DNA of 64,000 nt from Alistipes dispar (GTDB taxonomy: Bacteria > Bacteroidota > Bacteroidia > Bacteroidales > Rikenellaceae): positions 1,832,001-1,896,000 of the forward strand of contig NZ_AP019736.1 in NCBI RefSeq assembly GCF_006542685.1, in the 5' to 3' direction. Of this stretch, positions 18,139-25,194 are shown one piece after another. Position numbers and translations under genes: made by a program. The first letter of the stretch is position 1. Each line of letters starts with the position of its first letter. The notes below the pieces were generated by a model. That model had not been told where the DNA came from, searched no databases, and was given only the letters and a program-made list of their open reading frames with translations.

Positions 18139-18164
18139 AGTCCTGCCGCTGTCGCGGCAGGACT
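18139..18164. terminator. Hairpin between convergent glycosyltransferase genes
   Basis: AGTCCTGCCGC, a four-base loop and GCGGCAGGACT form a perfect 11-bp stem midway between two convergent stops. It lacks a long T run, so it may act in both directions as a weak intrinsic terminator. Confidence 0.6.
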
Positions 18165-18203
18165 GACTGTTCGGAGGTGGAACGTCCGGGATTTTGCACC
18201 GGT

Positions 18204-19046
18204 CTATTTTCCGAGGGCTGCAGCAGGGGAAAATGCCGCGAATATTTCCGCCTGCCCGGCGGGCGAGAGGTGGCGGTCGATTCCCGCGGGGCTCCAGGTG
18301 CGGTGTTCGCGGATGCTCTTCATGTAGCGTTGTTCGTTGGCCGGGCAGCCTTCCCGCGACGCCTTGTCGTGGTGGAGGTGGAAGACGATGCCGCTGAACT
18401 TCATGAGACGCTGGCGGATGCCGCTGTTTTCGAGGCGAAGTCCCAGCTCGGTGTCCTCGTATCCCCATCCTTCGAAGGTCTCGTCGTATCCGTTCACGCG
18501 CAGGGCGTCTTTGCGCCAGAGCGCCATGTTGCAACTGCGGGGCGTTCGGCTGGGAGCCAGCATCCGGTAGAGTACTGCGGCGATCGGGATGCGCAGGGCG
18601 TTGTTGCTGTTGCGAACGCCCCGGCTCAGGGCGGACAGCGACGTTATTTCGCCGCTGAGGACTTTCCGGGTCAGTGCTTCGGTGATGATTCCGCGCGACC
18701 CGGCGACATAGTGCCCCTCTTTGGCGAAGGCGATATGGTCCTGAATGAAGTTGCGTTGCAGGATCAGGTCGCCGTCGATCTGGATGAGGTAGTCGCACCG
18801 GCTGGCCGCGATGGCCTTGTTGCGGATGGCGGCGACGCGGAACCCGCGGTCCTCGTGCCAGATATGGCGGACGGGGACGGGTGAGATCCGTTCGAAATGT
18901 CGTACGACGTCGCGTGTCTCCATGCCCGACCCGTCGTCGGCGATCAGAATCTCGTCGGGCAGTACGCTCTGCTGCATCACGCTGTCGAGACACAGATAGA
19001 GGGCGCGGGGCCAGTTGTAGGTGGATATGATCAGCGATACTGTCAT
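18204..19046 (-). CDS. Family 2 glycosyltransferase with GT7-like C-terminus
   Basis: This 280-aa protein starts MTVSLIISTYNWPRALYLCL and carries LIADDGSG near 37, LIQIDGDLIL near 87, and a C-terminal GYDETFEGWGYEDTELGLRL near 195, the acceptor-side WGxED motif shared with galactosyltransferase-type enzymes. HLHHDKASRE follows. It probably adds a sugar to LPS core or a surface glycan. Start 19046 is chosen because a -7 box at 19152-19159 would place the upstream in-frame codons outside the transcript. It is convergent with the glycerophosphotransferase. Confidence 0.9.
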   Translation of the reverse strand: MTVSLIISTYNWPRALYLCLDSVMQQSVLPDEILIADDGSGMETRDVVRHFERISPVPVRHIWHEDRGFRVAAIRNKAIAASRCDYLIQIDGDLILQRNFIQDHIAFAKEGHYVAGSRGIITEALTRKVLSGEITSLSALSRGVRNSNNALRIPIAAVLYRMLAPSRTPRSCNMALWRKDALRVNGYDETFEGWGYEDTELGLRLENSGIRQRLMKFSGIVFHLHHDKASREGCPANEQRYMKSIREHRTWSPAGIDRHLSPAGQAEIFAAFSPAAALGK

Positions 19047-19151
19047 CGTGTGTGAATGGATTGGATCGGACGGCCGGAACGGTCTTTTCGTCCTGCAAAA
19101 TCTTTGCCGGGACACGGACTGTTCTGAGCGGCTTTCTCCGAAATCATTGCA

Positions 19152-19159
19152 CAAAAATA
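19152..19159 (-). promoter_or_regulatory. -7 box of the GT2 gene
   Basis: TATTTTTG on the minus strand, about 105 bases upstream of the start at 19046. Confidence 0.45.
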
Positions 19160-19367
19160 ACTATTAATTCTGGTTTTCTTAATTATAAATGCGATTTTCG
19201 GGGAATACTGCACCGAAGTACCGAAAGAATGTTTCAAAACGATGAATTCGGTTTGTATCTTGCTTATATACAATATGTTGAATGAAAACGCGAAGATGCT
19301 ATATTAAAAAATATGAAAAAAATCCGAAAAAATTTTAATAAAAAACTTGCACGGTATCTTTTTCCGC

Positions 19368-19429
19368 CTTATCTTTGCAGCGAAGTTTTAAGGTTCATTT
19401 AGGTTAGTAGTTTTAGGTTGGTGAGGAAA
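19368..19429 (+). repeat. Direct repeat, copy 1 (promoter plus RNA leader)
   Basis: This copy matches 19725-19788 except for one C/T difference and one missing T. It includes a -7 box TATCTTTG at 19370-19377 and a leader with three AGGTT units. The repeat ends where the two RNAs diverge. Confidence 0.9.
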
Positions 19430-19475
19430 CTGTGGATGACGGACGTTCTGTCCCGATTCCGGGTTTCCTTTTTTT
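19384..19475 (+). ncRNA. Candidate small RNA 1 (about 90 nt)
   Basis: A transcript starting just after the TATCTTTG box would carry the shared leader. It would then form a closing stem GAGGAAAC/GTTTCCTT around an inner hairpin GGAC-GTTCT-GTCC and end in seven T at 19469-19475, which is a good intrinsic terminator. No reading frame of note lies in it. The start is estimated from the box. I do not recognise the RNA family. Confidence 0.6.
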
Positions 19476-19724
19476 GTGTCTGTGCCGGAACCTTTTCGGA
19501 CGGCTTCGGATTCCGGTTGCATTTCGTCGGACGGTTCCGGTCCGTATCCGGTTTTTCCGGCGATACGCCCGACGGTTGTATTATTTGATGCAATGCGCTG
19601 GTTTTTATTGTATTATATCTTGCTGCCTTTCTCGTTTCCTGCCTTTTGCAGAGCTTTGTATGTTACCAAATTGTTAAATATATTTAATATATTCATAAAT
19701 TATTTGCGTAATTCGAAAAAGGCC

Positions 19725-19788
19725 CTTATCTTTGCAGTGAAGTTTTAAGGTTCATTTAGGTTAGTAGTTTTAGGTTGGTTGAGGAAAT
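19725..19788 (+). repeat. Direct repeat, copy 2 (promoter plus RNA leader)
   Basis: Second copy of the promoter-leader unit, with TATCTTTG at 19727-19734. The roughly 250 bases between the two copies hold no gene; they are GC-rich at first and AT-rich just before this promoter. Confidence 0.9.
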
Positions 19789-19936
19789 CGGCAGGTTGTG
19801 ATGCGGAACGCATCACTAAGACTCGAGGGGCGGTACTCGTTCCGAAGGTCGAATACCTTCGATTAAACCTCGTTTTTGGAAGGGGGTGGTTCCCCTCCGA
19901 AAAAAGGTCTGAGTCGTGAGACTCGGGCCTTTTTCT
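19741..19936 (+). ncRNA. Candidate small RNA 2 (about 195 nt, multi-hairpin)
   Basis: After the shared leader come a perfect 8-bp hairpin GTGATGCG-GAA-CGCATCAC at 19798-19816, an outer CGAGG/CCTCG stem enclosing CGAAGGT/ACCTTCG, and a GGGG/CCCC hairpin near 19880-19898. It ends with a terminator stem GAGTC/GACTC extended by GGTCT/GGGCC before a T run from 19930. It has promoter, ordered stems and terminator but no convincing protein frame. It does not show the marks of tmRNA, RNase P RNA or SRP RNA; a 6S-like role cannot be excluded. Confidence 0.65.
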
Positions 19937-20049
19937 TTTTTGCGGCGGTTTGTAGCGGGACAGGGCGGGTCCGGCGGAACCGGACCCGTCGTCCGGGACC
20001 TTTTCCGGATCCGTTTTCCGGGGAGTCGGGGTGTCCGTATCCTTTCCGC

Positions 20050-20772
20050 TCAGCGTTCGTCCAGTTCTTCGCGGCTTACCGTGACCTCGACGGCGCCCAG
20101 CGCGTAGCAGCCGATGTCGTAGGGATTGTAGCAGAAAACGATGCCTTCGGGCGCGATACGGAAATTCTCCGTGGCGCCGATCTGTTCGGGGAAGAAGCCC
20201 TGTGCGGCCAGCTCCTCCTCGTTCCTCGCACCGTATTGCCGGCAGAGTTTGCGCAGGATCAGTTCGTCGAGACGCTCCGCCTGCTCCTCGGTGAAGAGAT
20301 CGGCCGTCGTGATTTCATACCCCTTTGCGAGCGAGTAGGTGTGGTATTCGGTCTCGTAGATGCCGTGTGCGCCGCCCGTGTAGCTCGACCGCGTGATGAC
20401 GTAGGTGAGCAGCGAATCCTGCACGCTGCCCTCCGCTTCGACCGATATTTCGTAGGACTGCGTCGGCCGGATGTCCGCCGTGTAGATCGTGTCGATCTCC
20501 CGGACGGCGGCGGCGATCGCTTCCCGTACCGACCCGGTCTGCTCCCCGGTCTGGAAGAAGTAGCGGATGTTGGCCTGCTCGACGGCTTGCAGCGCCGGGG
20601 ATTCCGCGGCGTTCAGGATCGTGGCGAACCGGTATTCGATCCGGCATCCGGCGCCGCTGTCTCCGAGCAGCGTATCGACGCTCACGGTCCCGAATGCGGG
20701 GCGTACCGGGCGTCGGTTGCAGGAGACGGCCAGCAGGAGTGCGGCGGCAGACAGCAGGAGTGCTTTTTTCAT
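20050..20772 (-). CDS. DUF3298/RsiV-like periplasmic lipoprotein
   Basis: This 240-aa protein has a lipoprotein signal (LLLAVSC, Cys18). The mature part contains ITRSSYTGGAHGIYETEYHTYSLAKG split across about 130-152, the GGAHG signature of the DUF3298 domain, followed by the acidic ITTADLFTEEQAERL. Such proteins resemble the extracytoplasmic part of the anti-sigma factor RsiV, which binds lysozyme, but here there is no membrane anchor or sigma factor neighbour. It probably faces the periplasm or surface. A near-match -7 sequence TATCTTTA lies upstream on the minus strand. Confidence 0.8.
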   Translation of the reverse strand: MKKALLLSAAALLLAVSCNRRPVRPAFGTVSVDTLLGDSGAGCRIEYRFATILNAAESPALQAVEQANIRYFFQTGEQTGSVREAIAAAVREIDTIYTADIRPTQSYEISVEAEGSVQDSLLTYVITRSSYTGGAHGIYETEYHTYSLAKGYEITTADLFTEEQAERLDELILRKLCRQYGARNEEELAAQGFFPEQIGATENFRIAPEGIVFCYNPYDIGCYALGAVEVTVSREELDER

Positions 20773-20892
20773 GGCGGAAGGGTTAAAGGGGTTATGTCCG
20801 GATAAAGATAGTCAAAAAGCGTGTTTTGCGGCCCTTTCCGAAAAAAAATCACATATTTTGTCCGAAAATTTTGGAGATTCGAAAGAAGACCT

Positions 20893-20900
20893 TATCTTTG
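20893..20900 (+). promoter_or_regulatory. -7 box of tRNA-Glu
   Basis: TATCTTTG, 17 bases before the tRNA 5' end. It is the same box as in the two small-RNA genes. Confidence 0.6.
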
Positions 20901-20917
20901 CACCACGAAACTCAAAC

Positions 20918-20989
20918 GGTGGATTCATCTAAGGGTTAGGATACATGCCTCTCACGCATGACATAGGGGTTCGAATCCCCTATCCACTA
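20918..20989 (+). tRNA. tRNA-Glu (anticodon CUC)
   Basis: The acceptor stem is GGTGGAT/ATCCACT with discriminator A. The D-arm region reads CTAAGGGTTAGGA, the anticodon loop CTCTCAC has CUC at its centre, and the T-arm is AGGGGTTCGAATCCCCT. The identity fits Glu by the D-arm and anticodon loop. CCA is not encoded. Confidence 0.92.
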
Positions 20990-20990
20990 C

Positions 20991-21030
20991 GAAGTAAAAC
21001 GGCCATACGGAAGTATGGCCGTTTTACTTC
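20991..21030 (+). terminator. 18-bp hairpin directly after tRNA-Glu
   Basis: A perfect 18-bp inverted repeat (arms 20991-21008 and 21013-21030, loop GGAA) starts two bases after the tRNA. The right arm contains GTTTTAC rather than a pure T run. It most likely ends tRNA transcription. Confidence 0.7.
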
Positions 21031-21141
21031 GTGCCGTTCCGTGCCGTTCCCGTTCTGGGGGACGGCTTTTTGCTTCGGAGGGGGCATCGGCTCCGGTGTC
21101 GCCGCACGTTCCGGTACGCTTCCGTCGGCATCCCGGAAATG

Positions 21142-21215
21142 CCTGCCGGACGGAGAAAACGGCGGCGGCCGCCTTCGCAGGAAGGCGGCCGCCGCCGTTT
21201 TCTCCGTCCGGCAGG
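21142..21215. repeat. Perfect 35-bp inverted repeat between tRNA-Glu and hpf
   Basis: Arms 21142-21176 and 21181-21215 are exact reverse complements around the loop GCAG. The stem is GC-rich with an internal GAAAAC/GTTTTC section. It lies 10 bases beyond the hpf stop. It may terminate hpf transcription, but no T tract follows in that direction and it is far longer than needed. Confidence 0.85.
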
Positions 21216-21224
21216 GGCGGGCTG

Positions 21225-21521
21225 CTATTTCTCGGTTTTCGCCTTGAATTTCTCCAACTGGCGTTTCAGGGCGTCGATCGCCTCGTCCACCGACTCCTCG
21301 AAGGCCTTGGACTGGTGGCAGGCCACCAGGTCCTCGCCCGGCATGTGCAGCGTGATGGTTGCGATCTTGTTTCCCTTTTCGTGGTCCTTATCGAGTTTCA
21401 GAATGACTTCGGCGCCCGTCGAGCGTTCCGCGAAGCGGTCCAGTTTCGTCATCTTGGCGTTCACGAATTCGACCAGCCGTTTGTCGGCGTCGAATTTCAC
21501 GGATTGAATCTGTACGTTCAT
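21225..21521 (-). CDS. hpf: Ribosome hibernation-promoting factor (short HPF/RaiA family)
   Basis: This 98-aa protein starts MNVQIQSVKFDADKRLVEFV and has the HPF pattern: two helices on a four-stranded sheet, with EVILKLDKD near 45 and KIATITLHMPGEDLVA near 57-72. HPF proteins bind the 30S decoding region and shut down translation in stationary phase. The start at 21521 is used because it opens with the conserved MxVxIQSVKFDAD. The gene follows xerC by 23 bases, an arrangement common in Bacteroidales, so both are probably co-transcribed. Confidence 0.92.
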   Translation of the reverse strand: MNVQIQSVKFDADKRLVEFVNAKMTKLDRFAERSTGAEVILKLDKDHEKGNKIATITLHMPGEDLVACHQSKAFEESVDEAIDALKRQLEKFKAKTEK

Positions 21522-21544
21522 AGCCTTACAGTTTATTAAGTTAA

Positions 21545-22447
21545 TCACTTCCCATCCTTTTCACGGGGATGGGCCTTCGCATAGACCTCCCGGAGCCTGG
21601 CTATGCTGTTGTGCGTGTAGACCTGCGTGGCCTGCAGCGAGGCGTGTCCGAGGAGCTCCTGTATCTCCCGCATATCCGCGCCGCCGTTCATCAGGTGCGT
21701 GGCGAACGTGTGCCGCAGGACGTGGGGGCTTTTCTTGCCCTGCACTCCGTTGCGCTCCAGTTCGCGGCGCACCGTGCGGTAAACCGCCGTGCGGGATATG
21801 CGCTCTCCTTTCCGTGTTAAAAATAGCGCTTTTTCTCCGGAATCGCAAATATTCTGCCGCTTAATCAGGTCGAGGTAGCGCAGAATCTTTTCGCGGACGG
21901 GCTCCGGTACGGGGACCATCCGCTCTTTGTCGCCCTTGCCGCGCACGCGCAGCGACATGGCGTCGTCCGACAGGTCGTCCCGGTCGATGCCCACCAGCTC
22001 GGCCAGCCGCAGTCCGCAGGCGTAGAGCATCAGTACGATCAGCGCGTCGCGTTCGGCGGCGAAGTCTCCGCTGTCGCGTTCGCACTCCCCGACGATGCCC
22101 TTCATGCGGCTCTCGGGCACGAAGGCCGGCAACCGGTGCGGAGTCCGGAGCGAGGCGATCGGACGCATGACGTCGTGCGTGACGGCGCCCGTGCGGAGCA
22201 GCCAGCGGAAGAGGGTCCTGAGCGACGAGACCTCGCGGTTCATCGACGCGGCGCCGATACCTCCCTGTTCGGTACGGTCGATGATCCATTCGCGCACCTG
22301 GTCCGTGGTGACGCTCTGCGGGTCGAACGAAGCGTCGTCGCAGTCGAGCCACGCCATGAACCGTTCGATGTCGCGGCGGTAGTTGCGGACGGTGAGCGGC
22401 GAGTAGCGCCGTTCGGCCTCGAGGTAGCGTATGAATTCCGGTAACAT
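21545..22447 (-). CDS. xerC: XerC-like tyrosine recombinase
   Basis: This 300-aa protein has an N-terminal SAM-like domain (LPEFIRYLEAERRYSPLTVR) and a catalytic domain with Arg in YACGLRLAELVGI near 150, HVLRHTFATHL near 240 and GHASLQATQVYTH near 265-277 containing the active Tyr. Size and placement beside hpf fit the chromosomal XerC-type recombinase that resolves chromosome dimers rather than a phage integrase. The minus strand reads TATATTTG only four bases before the ATG at 22447, so the mRNA may be leaderless. It could also act on other sites, such as the inverted repeats near araC; that is speculation. Confidence 0.88.
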   Translation of the reverse strand: MLPEFIRYLEAERRYSPLTVRNYRRDIERFMAWLDCDDASFDPQSVTTDQVREWIIDRTEQGGIGAASMNREVSSLRTLFRWLLRTGAVTHDVMRPIASLRTPHRLPAFVPESRMKGIVGECERDSGDFAAERDALIVLMLYACGLRLAELVGIDRDDLSDDAMSLRVRGKGDKERMVPVPEPVREKILRYLDLIKRQNICDSGEKALFLTRKGERISRTAVYRTVRRELERNGVQGKKSPHVLRHTFATHLMNGGADMREIQELLGHASLQATQVYTHNSIARLREVYAKAHPREKDGK

Positions 22448-22451
22448 GCTG

Positions 22452-22459
22452 CAAATATA
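22452..22459 (-). promoter_or_regulatory. -7 box of xerC-hpf
   Basis: TATATTTG on the minus strand ends four bases upstream of the xerC ATG, which leaves almost no room for an untranslated leader. Confidence 0.55.
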
Positions 22460-22580
22460 ACGCAAGACGGGGCGTTTTTGGTGTGCGCGCCGCCGGATTG
22501 TTTTCTGCCGCCGGGATGCGGACGGGCTCCGGTCTTCGCCCCGTTTGGACGGGTTTCGCCCCGGTGTGGCCGGCGCGTCG

Positions 22581-22612
22581 TTTGGTGCTGCTTCCGGATT
22601 GTGCTATCTTTG
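22581..22612 (+). promoter_or_regulatory. Promoter of the flavin reductase gene
   Basis: TTTG at 22581-22584 and TATCTTTG at 22605-22612 are separated by 20 bases, a textbook Bacteroidetes -33/-7 arrangement, with the start codon at 22631. Confidence 0.75.
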
Positions 22613-22630
22613 TTCCCGAATTCCGATCGT

Positions 22631-23212
22631 ATGAAACAGAACTGGAAACCCGGTACGGTGCTGTATCCGCTGCCGGCGGTGCTGGTGAGCTGCGGCGCCA
22701 CCCCCGAAGAGTACAACATGCTGACAGTGGCCTGGACCGGGACGGTCTGCACGACGCCGCCCATGTGCTATATCTCCGTGCGGCCCGAGCGGCATTCCTA
22801 TGCGGTCATCCGCCGCACGGGCGAGTTCGTCATCAACCTCACGACGCGTTCGATGGCGCGCGCTACGGACTGGTGCGGCGTCCGTTCGGGGCGCGATTTC
22901 GACAAGTTCCGCGAGACGGGGCTCACGCCCGTTCCGGCCGAACGGGTCGCGGCGCCCCTGATCGCCGAGGCGCCCGTCAGCATCGAGTGCCGCGTGCGTC
23001 AGGTGCTGCCGCTGGGCACGCACGACATGTTCCTGGCCGAAGTGGTGAACGTGCAGGCGGACGAAGCCTATATCGACCCCGCCACGGGGCGGTTCTGCCT
23101 CGAACGGGCCGAACCGATCGTCTATTCCCACGGCGAGTACTTCGCGCTGGGCGATGCGCTGGGCCGTTTCGGGTGGTCGGTCCGCCGGAAACGGCGGAAG
23201 CAGGGGCGGTGA
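22631..23212 (+). CDS. Flavin reductase-like FMN-binding protein
   Basis: This 193-aa protein has the split-barrel flavin reductase fold: AVLVSCGATPEEYNMLTVAW near 16-35, PPMCYISVRPERHSYAVI near 43-60, GEFVINLTT near 65 and SIECRVRQVLPLGTHDMFLA near 115-135. These parts bind FMN in the family. It is probably cytosolic and monocistronic, with its own promoter at 22581-22612 and a hairpin terminator after it at 23280. The substrate is not evident. Confidence 0.88.
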   Translation: MKQNWKPGTVLYPLPAVLVSCGATPEEYNMLTVAWTGTVCTTPPMCYISVRPERHSYAVIRRTGEFVINLTTRSMARATDWCGVRSGRDFDKFRETGLTPVPAERVAAPLIAEAPVSIECRVRQVLPLGTHDMFLAEVVNVQADEAYIDPATGRFCLERAEPIVYSHGEYFALGDALGRFGWSVRRKRRKQGR

Positions 23213-23245
23213 CGCTCCGGAACCGCGGAAACGGGGCGATTTTTA

Positions 23246-23276
23246 TTTGGATTTTCCGCAATATTCCCTATATTTG
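23246..23276 (+). promoter_or_regulatory. Orphan rightward promoter at the edge of the araC inverted repeat
   Basis: TTTG at 23246-23249 and TATATTTG at 23269-23276 are 19 bases apart, an ideal -33/-7 pair. The expected transcript start near 23283 runs straight into a hairpin and T run and then antisense to araC. No rightward gene follows before 24608. Confidence 0.65.
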
Positions 23277-23279
23277 TGA

Positions 23280-23315
23280 AGTCATGGTCTATTCTCAATA
23301 GAGCATGACTTTTTT
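23280..23315 (+). terminator. Terminator hairpin overlapping the left inverted repeat
   Basis: AGTCATG, one G mismatch, TCTATT, loop CTC, AATAGA, G and CATGACT form a 14-position stem with a single mismatch, followed by six T. It can end flavin reductase transcription and would also stop the orphan promoter in the present orientation. Confidence 0.75.
23288..23304 (+). repeat. Inverted repeat, left copy (IR-L)
   Basis: The reverse complement of these 17 bases, GCTCTATTGAGAATAGA, is identical to 24571-24587. Each copy is itself nearly palindromic, but the asymmetric centre (CTC here, GAG there) shows that the copies are inverted relative to each other. Confidence 0.85.
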
Positions 23316-23510
23316 CTTTTCGGAAAGAATTCTTTTTTACTCGGTGCAAATTTAGCGACTTTCCGCCCGTCGCGGTTCTCCGTACGTTCCATCCTGTTGC
23401 CGCTTTCGGTCAAAGTCCGGAAGTCGGATGCCGGGCCGGCGTTTCCGACGGGCGGGCGATCCGGCTGACGCATGACGTATCGGTGTGAATGCCAGTGAGA
23501 TATTGCGTGA

Positions 23511-24395
23511 CTATCTGCATGACACGTCCTTGCGGTATCTGCGTATCAGCTCCGACGGCGTACAGTGGAAATTCGCTTTGCAGAAGCGGTTGAAGCTGCT
23601 GTGCGAGTCGAAGCCGAACTTGGCCATGAGGTCCTTGATCGTCGTCTCCGGACAGGCGATCTCTCCGACGATGCGCTGGCATGTCTGTTTCAGCATCCAG
23701 TCGTGGGCCGTGTCGTTGAACTCGCTCTTGAACCGGCGCAGGAAGGTGCTGCGGCTCATGGGCGAGAGGTCGATCAGCTCCTTGAGCGAATGCACCTTCC
23801 GGTAGTTTTCGAAGACGAAATTGCGGAAGTCGAACGACCGACTGACGATCGGGTAGAAGAGCCCGGCGATCTCCTCCTTGCTGTAAAACCCGCGCAGATA
23901 GAAAAAGAGCTCCCGGTGTTTCATTTCGTGCAGGTGCGCGCAGCTCATGCCGTTCTTCAGGCAGAAGACGAGCAGGTCGAAGAAGGCGGTGAGCGGATAC
24001 CGGATCTCGGTGGGGCGGAAATCGTAGCGCAGTTGCCGGCACAGCGTGTGATAGCTTTGCAGCACGAGCCGGTCGCAGCCGCTCTCGGGTTTCTCGAAGG
24101 CCATGTCCAGCAGCCGGACCCGTGTGAGCGTCCGTCCGCTGAACGCCGCCGAACGCGGTACGAGGATCATCTCGCCGGCCGAGAAGTCGCGGCCCGAGAA
24201 CTGGTTGCAGTCGAGCGAGCAGCGCCCTTCCAGCAGGATCAGCAGGTGGTTCCTCCGCACGGTGTCGAGCCGTTCCGTTTCGCCGGCTTCGAGCTCTTCG
24301 TAGATGAAGCCGCTCCCGACGTCGGCCCGGTAGTGGTTGCAGGTCTGGTGTTCGCCTATATATAATAGGTCGTGCAGCAAAAGGGGGTTTTTCAT
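23511..24395 (-). CDS. AraC-family transcriptional regulator
   Basis: This 294-aa protein has an N-terminal cupin-like sensing half (about 1-170) and a C-terminal pair of helix-turn-helix units: VHSLKELIDLSPMSRSTFLR near 206-226, then IKDLMAKFGFDSHSSFNRFC near 252-271. It is divergent from the fimbrial operon that begins 212 bases away, the usual layout for a local activator. It is bracketed by the 17-bp inverted repeats at 23288 and 24571. No convincing -7 box for it is visible in the present orientation. The effector is unknown. Confidence 0.9.
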   Translation of the reverse strand: MKNPLLLHDLLYIGEHQTCNHYRADVGSGFIYEELEAGETERLDTVRRNHLLILLEGRCSLDCNQFSGRDFSAGEMILVPRSAAFSGRTLTRVRLLDMAFEKPESGCDRLVLQSYHTLCRQLRYDFRPTEIRYPLTAFFDLLVFCLKNGMSCAHLHEMKHRELFFYLRGFYSKEEIAGLFYPIVSRSFDFRNFVFENYRKVHSLKELIDLSPMSRSTFLRRFKSEFNDTAHDWMLKQTCQRIVGEIACPETTIKDLMAKFGFDSHSSFNRFCKANFHCTPSELIRRYRKDVSCR

Positions 24396-24570
24396 GGGTC
24401 CAATCTGTTATTCGTTACGTTATGTTTCAGCAGTGTTTCAGCAAACGGTTTTGTTGTCGCTTGGTTTCCAGCAGGTTCCCGCTCCGGAGCCCGTCCGTTT
24501 CGGAATACGCCGCGCGCTGAAACGTATTTCCGTTTTATGTCGTTGAAAATCAGTTGTCGGCAGCCGGTCC

Positions 24571-24587
24571 GCTCTATTGAGAATAGA
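24571..24587 (+). repeat. Inverted repeat, right copy (IR-R)
   Basis: GCTCTATTGAGAATAGA, 20 bases upstream of the first fimbrial gene, forms an 8-bp hairpin with loop GAG when GC at 24588-24589 is included. It is inverted relative to 23288-23304 and would lie in the 5' leader of the operon. Confidence 0.85.
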
Positions 24588-24607
24588 GCAGGGCGGAAGA
24601 CAACGAT

Positions 24608-25183
24608 ATGAACAGAGTTTTACTGCCGTTTCTATTGATGCTGTTTTGCGGAATCGCGGAGGCGCATGCGCAGCGGCTGGCCGTCAAGAGCAACCTGCTC
24701 TACGATGCGACGACGACGGTCAATCTGGCGCTGGAGGCGGGATTCTCCGCGCGCTGGTCCGTGGACCTCTCGGGGAATCTCAATCCGTGGACTTTCTCCG
24801 GCAACCGGAAGGTGAAGCACTGGCTGGTGCAGCCCGAAATCCGGCGGTGGAACTGCGAGGCGTTCAACCGTGGCTTCTGGGGCGTGCACCTGTTGGGCGG
24901 ACAGTACAACGCCGGCGGATTCCGGGTTCCGCTGCTGCCGACGCTCCGCCATACGCGCTACCAGGGATGGATGGTCGGCGGCGGCATAAGCTACGGCTAC
25001 CATTGGTATCTTGGAGCGCACTGGAATCTCGAGGCGACCGTCGGTCTGGGGTATATCTATACGCGCTACGACCGGTTCGAGTGCTACCGTTGCGGGCGGG
25101 TCACCGGCCGCGACGAGCACCACGGCTACTGGGGCCCGACGCGTATCGGTATTTCGGTCGTCTATCTTTTCAATCACAAATAA
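24608..25183 (+). CDS. DUF3575 outer-membrane barrel protein of the fimbrial operon
   Basis: This 191-aa protein has a Sec signal (cleavage after AEAHA) and begins its mature part with RLAVKSNLLYDATTTVNLAL, the DUF3575 signature. Alternating aromatic/hydrophobic strands (WGVHLLGGQYN, WNLEATVGLGYIYTRY) and a C-terminal ISVVYLFNHK suggest a small beta-barrel. In Bacteroidales it heads fimbrial clusters, always beside a DUF3868 protein; a role in assembly or export is inferred only from that. It is the first gene of the operon and its leader contains the right inverted repeat. Confidence 0.88.
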   Translation: MNRVLLPFLLMLFCGIAEAHAQRLAVKSNLLYDATTTVNLALEAGFSARWSVDLSGNLNPWTFSGNRKVKHWLVQPEIRRWNCEAFNRGFWGVHLLGGQYNAGGFRVPLLPTLRHTRYQGWMVGGGISYGYHWYLGAHWNLEATVGLGYIYTRYDRFECYRCGRVTGRDEHHGYWGPTRIGISVVYLFNHK

Positions 25184-25194
25184 CTTTTGTCGGC

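Noticed and set aside
19741..19936. Small RNA 2 as RNase P RNA, SRP RNA or tmRNA
   Set aside because: A GAGGAAA string recalls RNase P, but length and the conserved core do not fit; the SRP apical motif and a tmRNA tRNA-like end are absent.
20991..21030. 18-bp hairpin after tRNA-Glu as an attachment site or mobile element end
   Set aside because: Its position two bases after the tRNA and its form are explained by a terminator; no recombinase gene or target duplication is nearby on that side.
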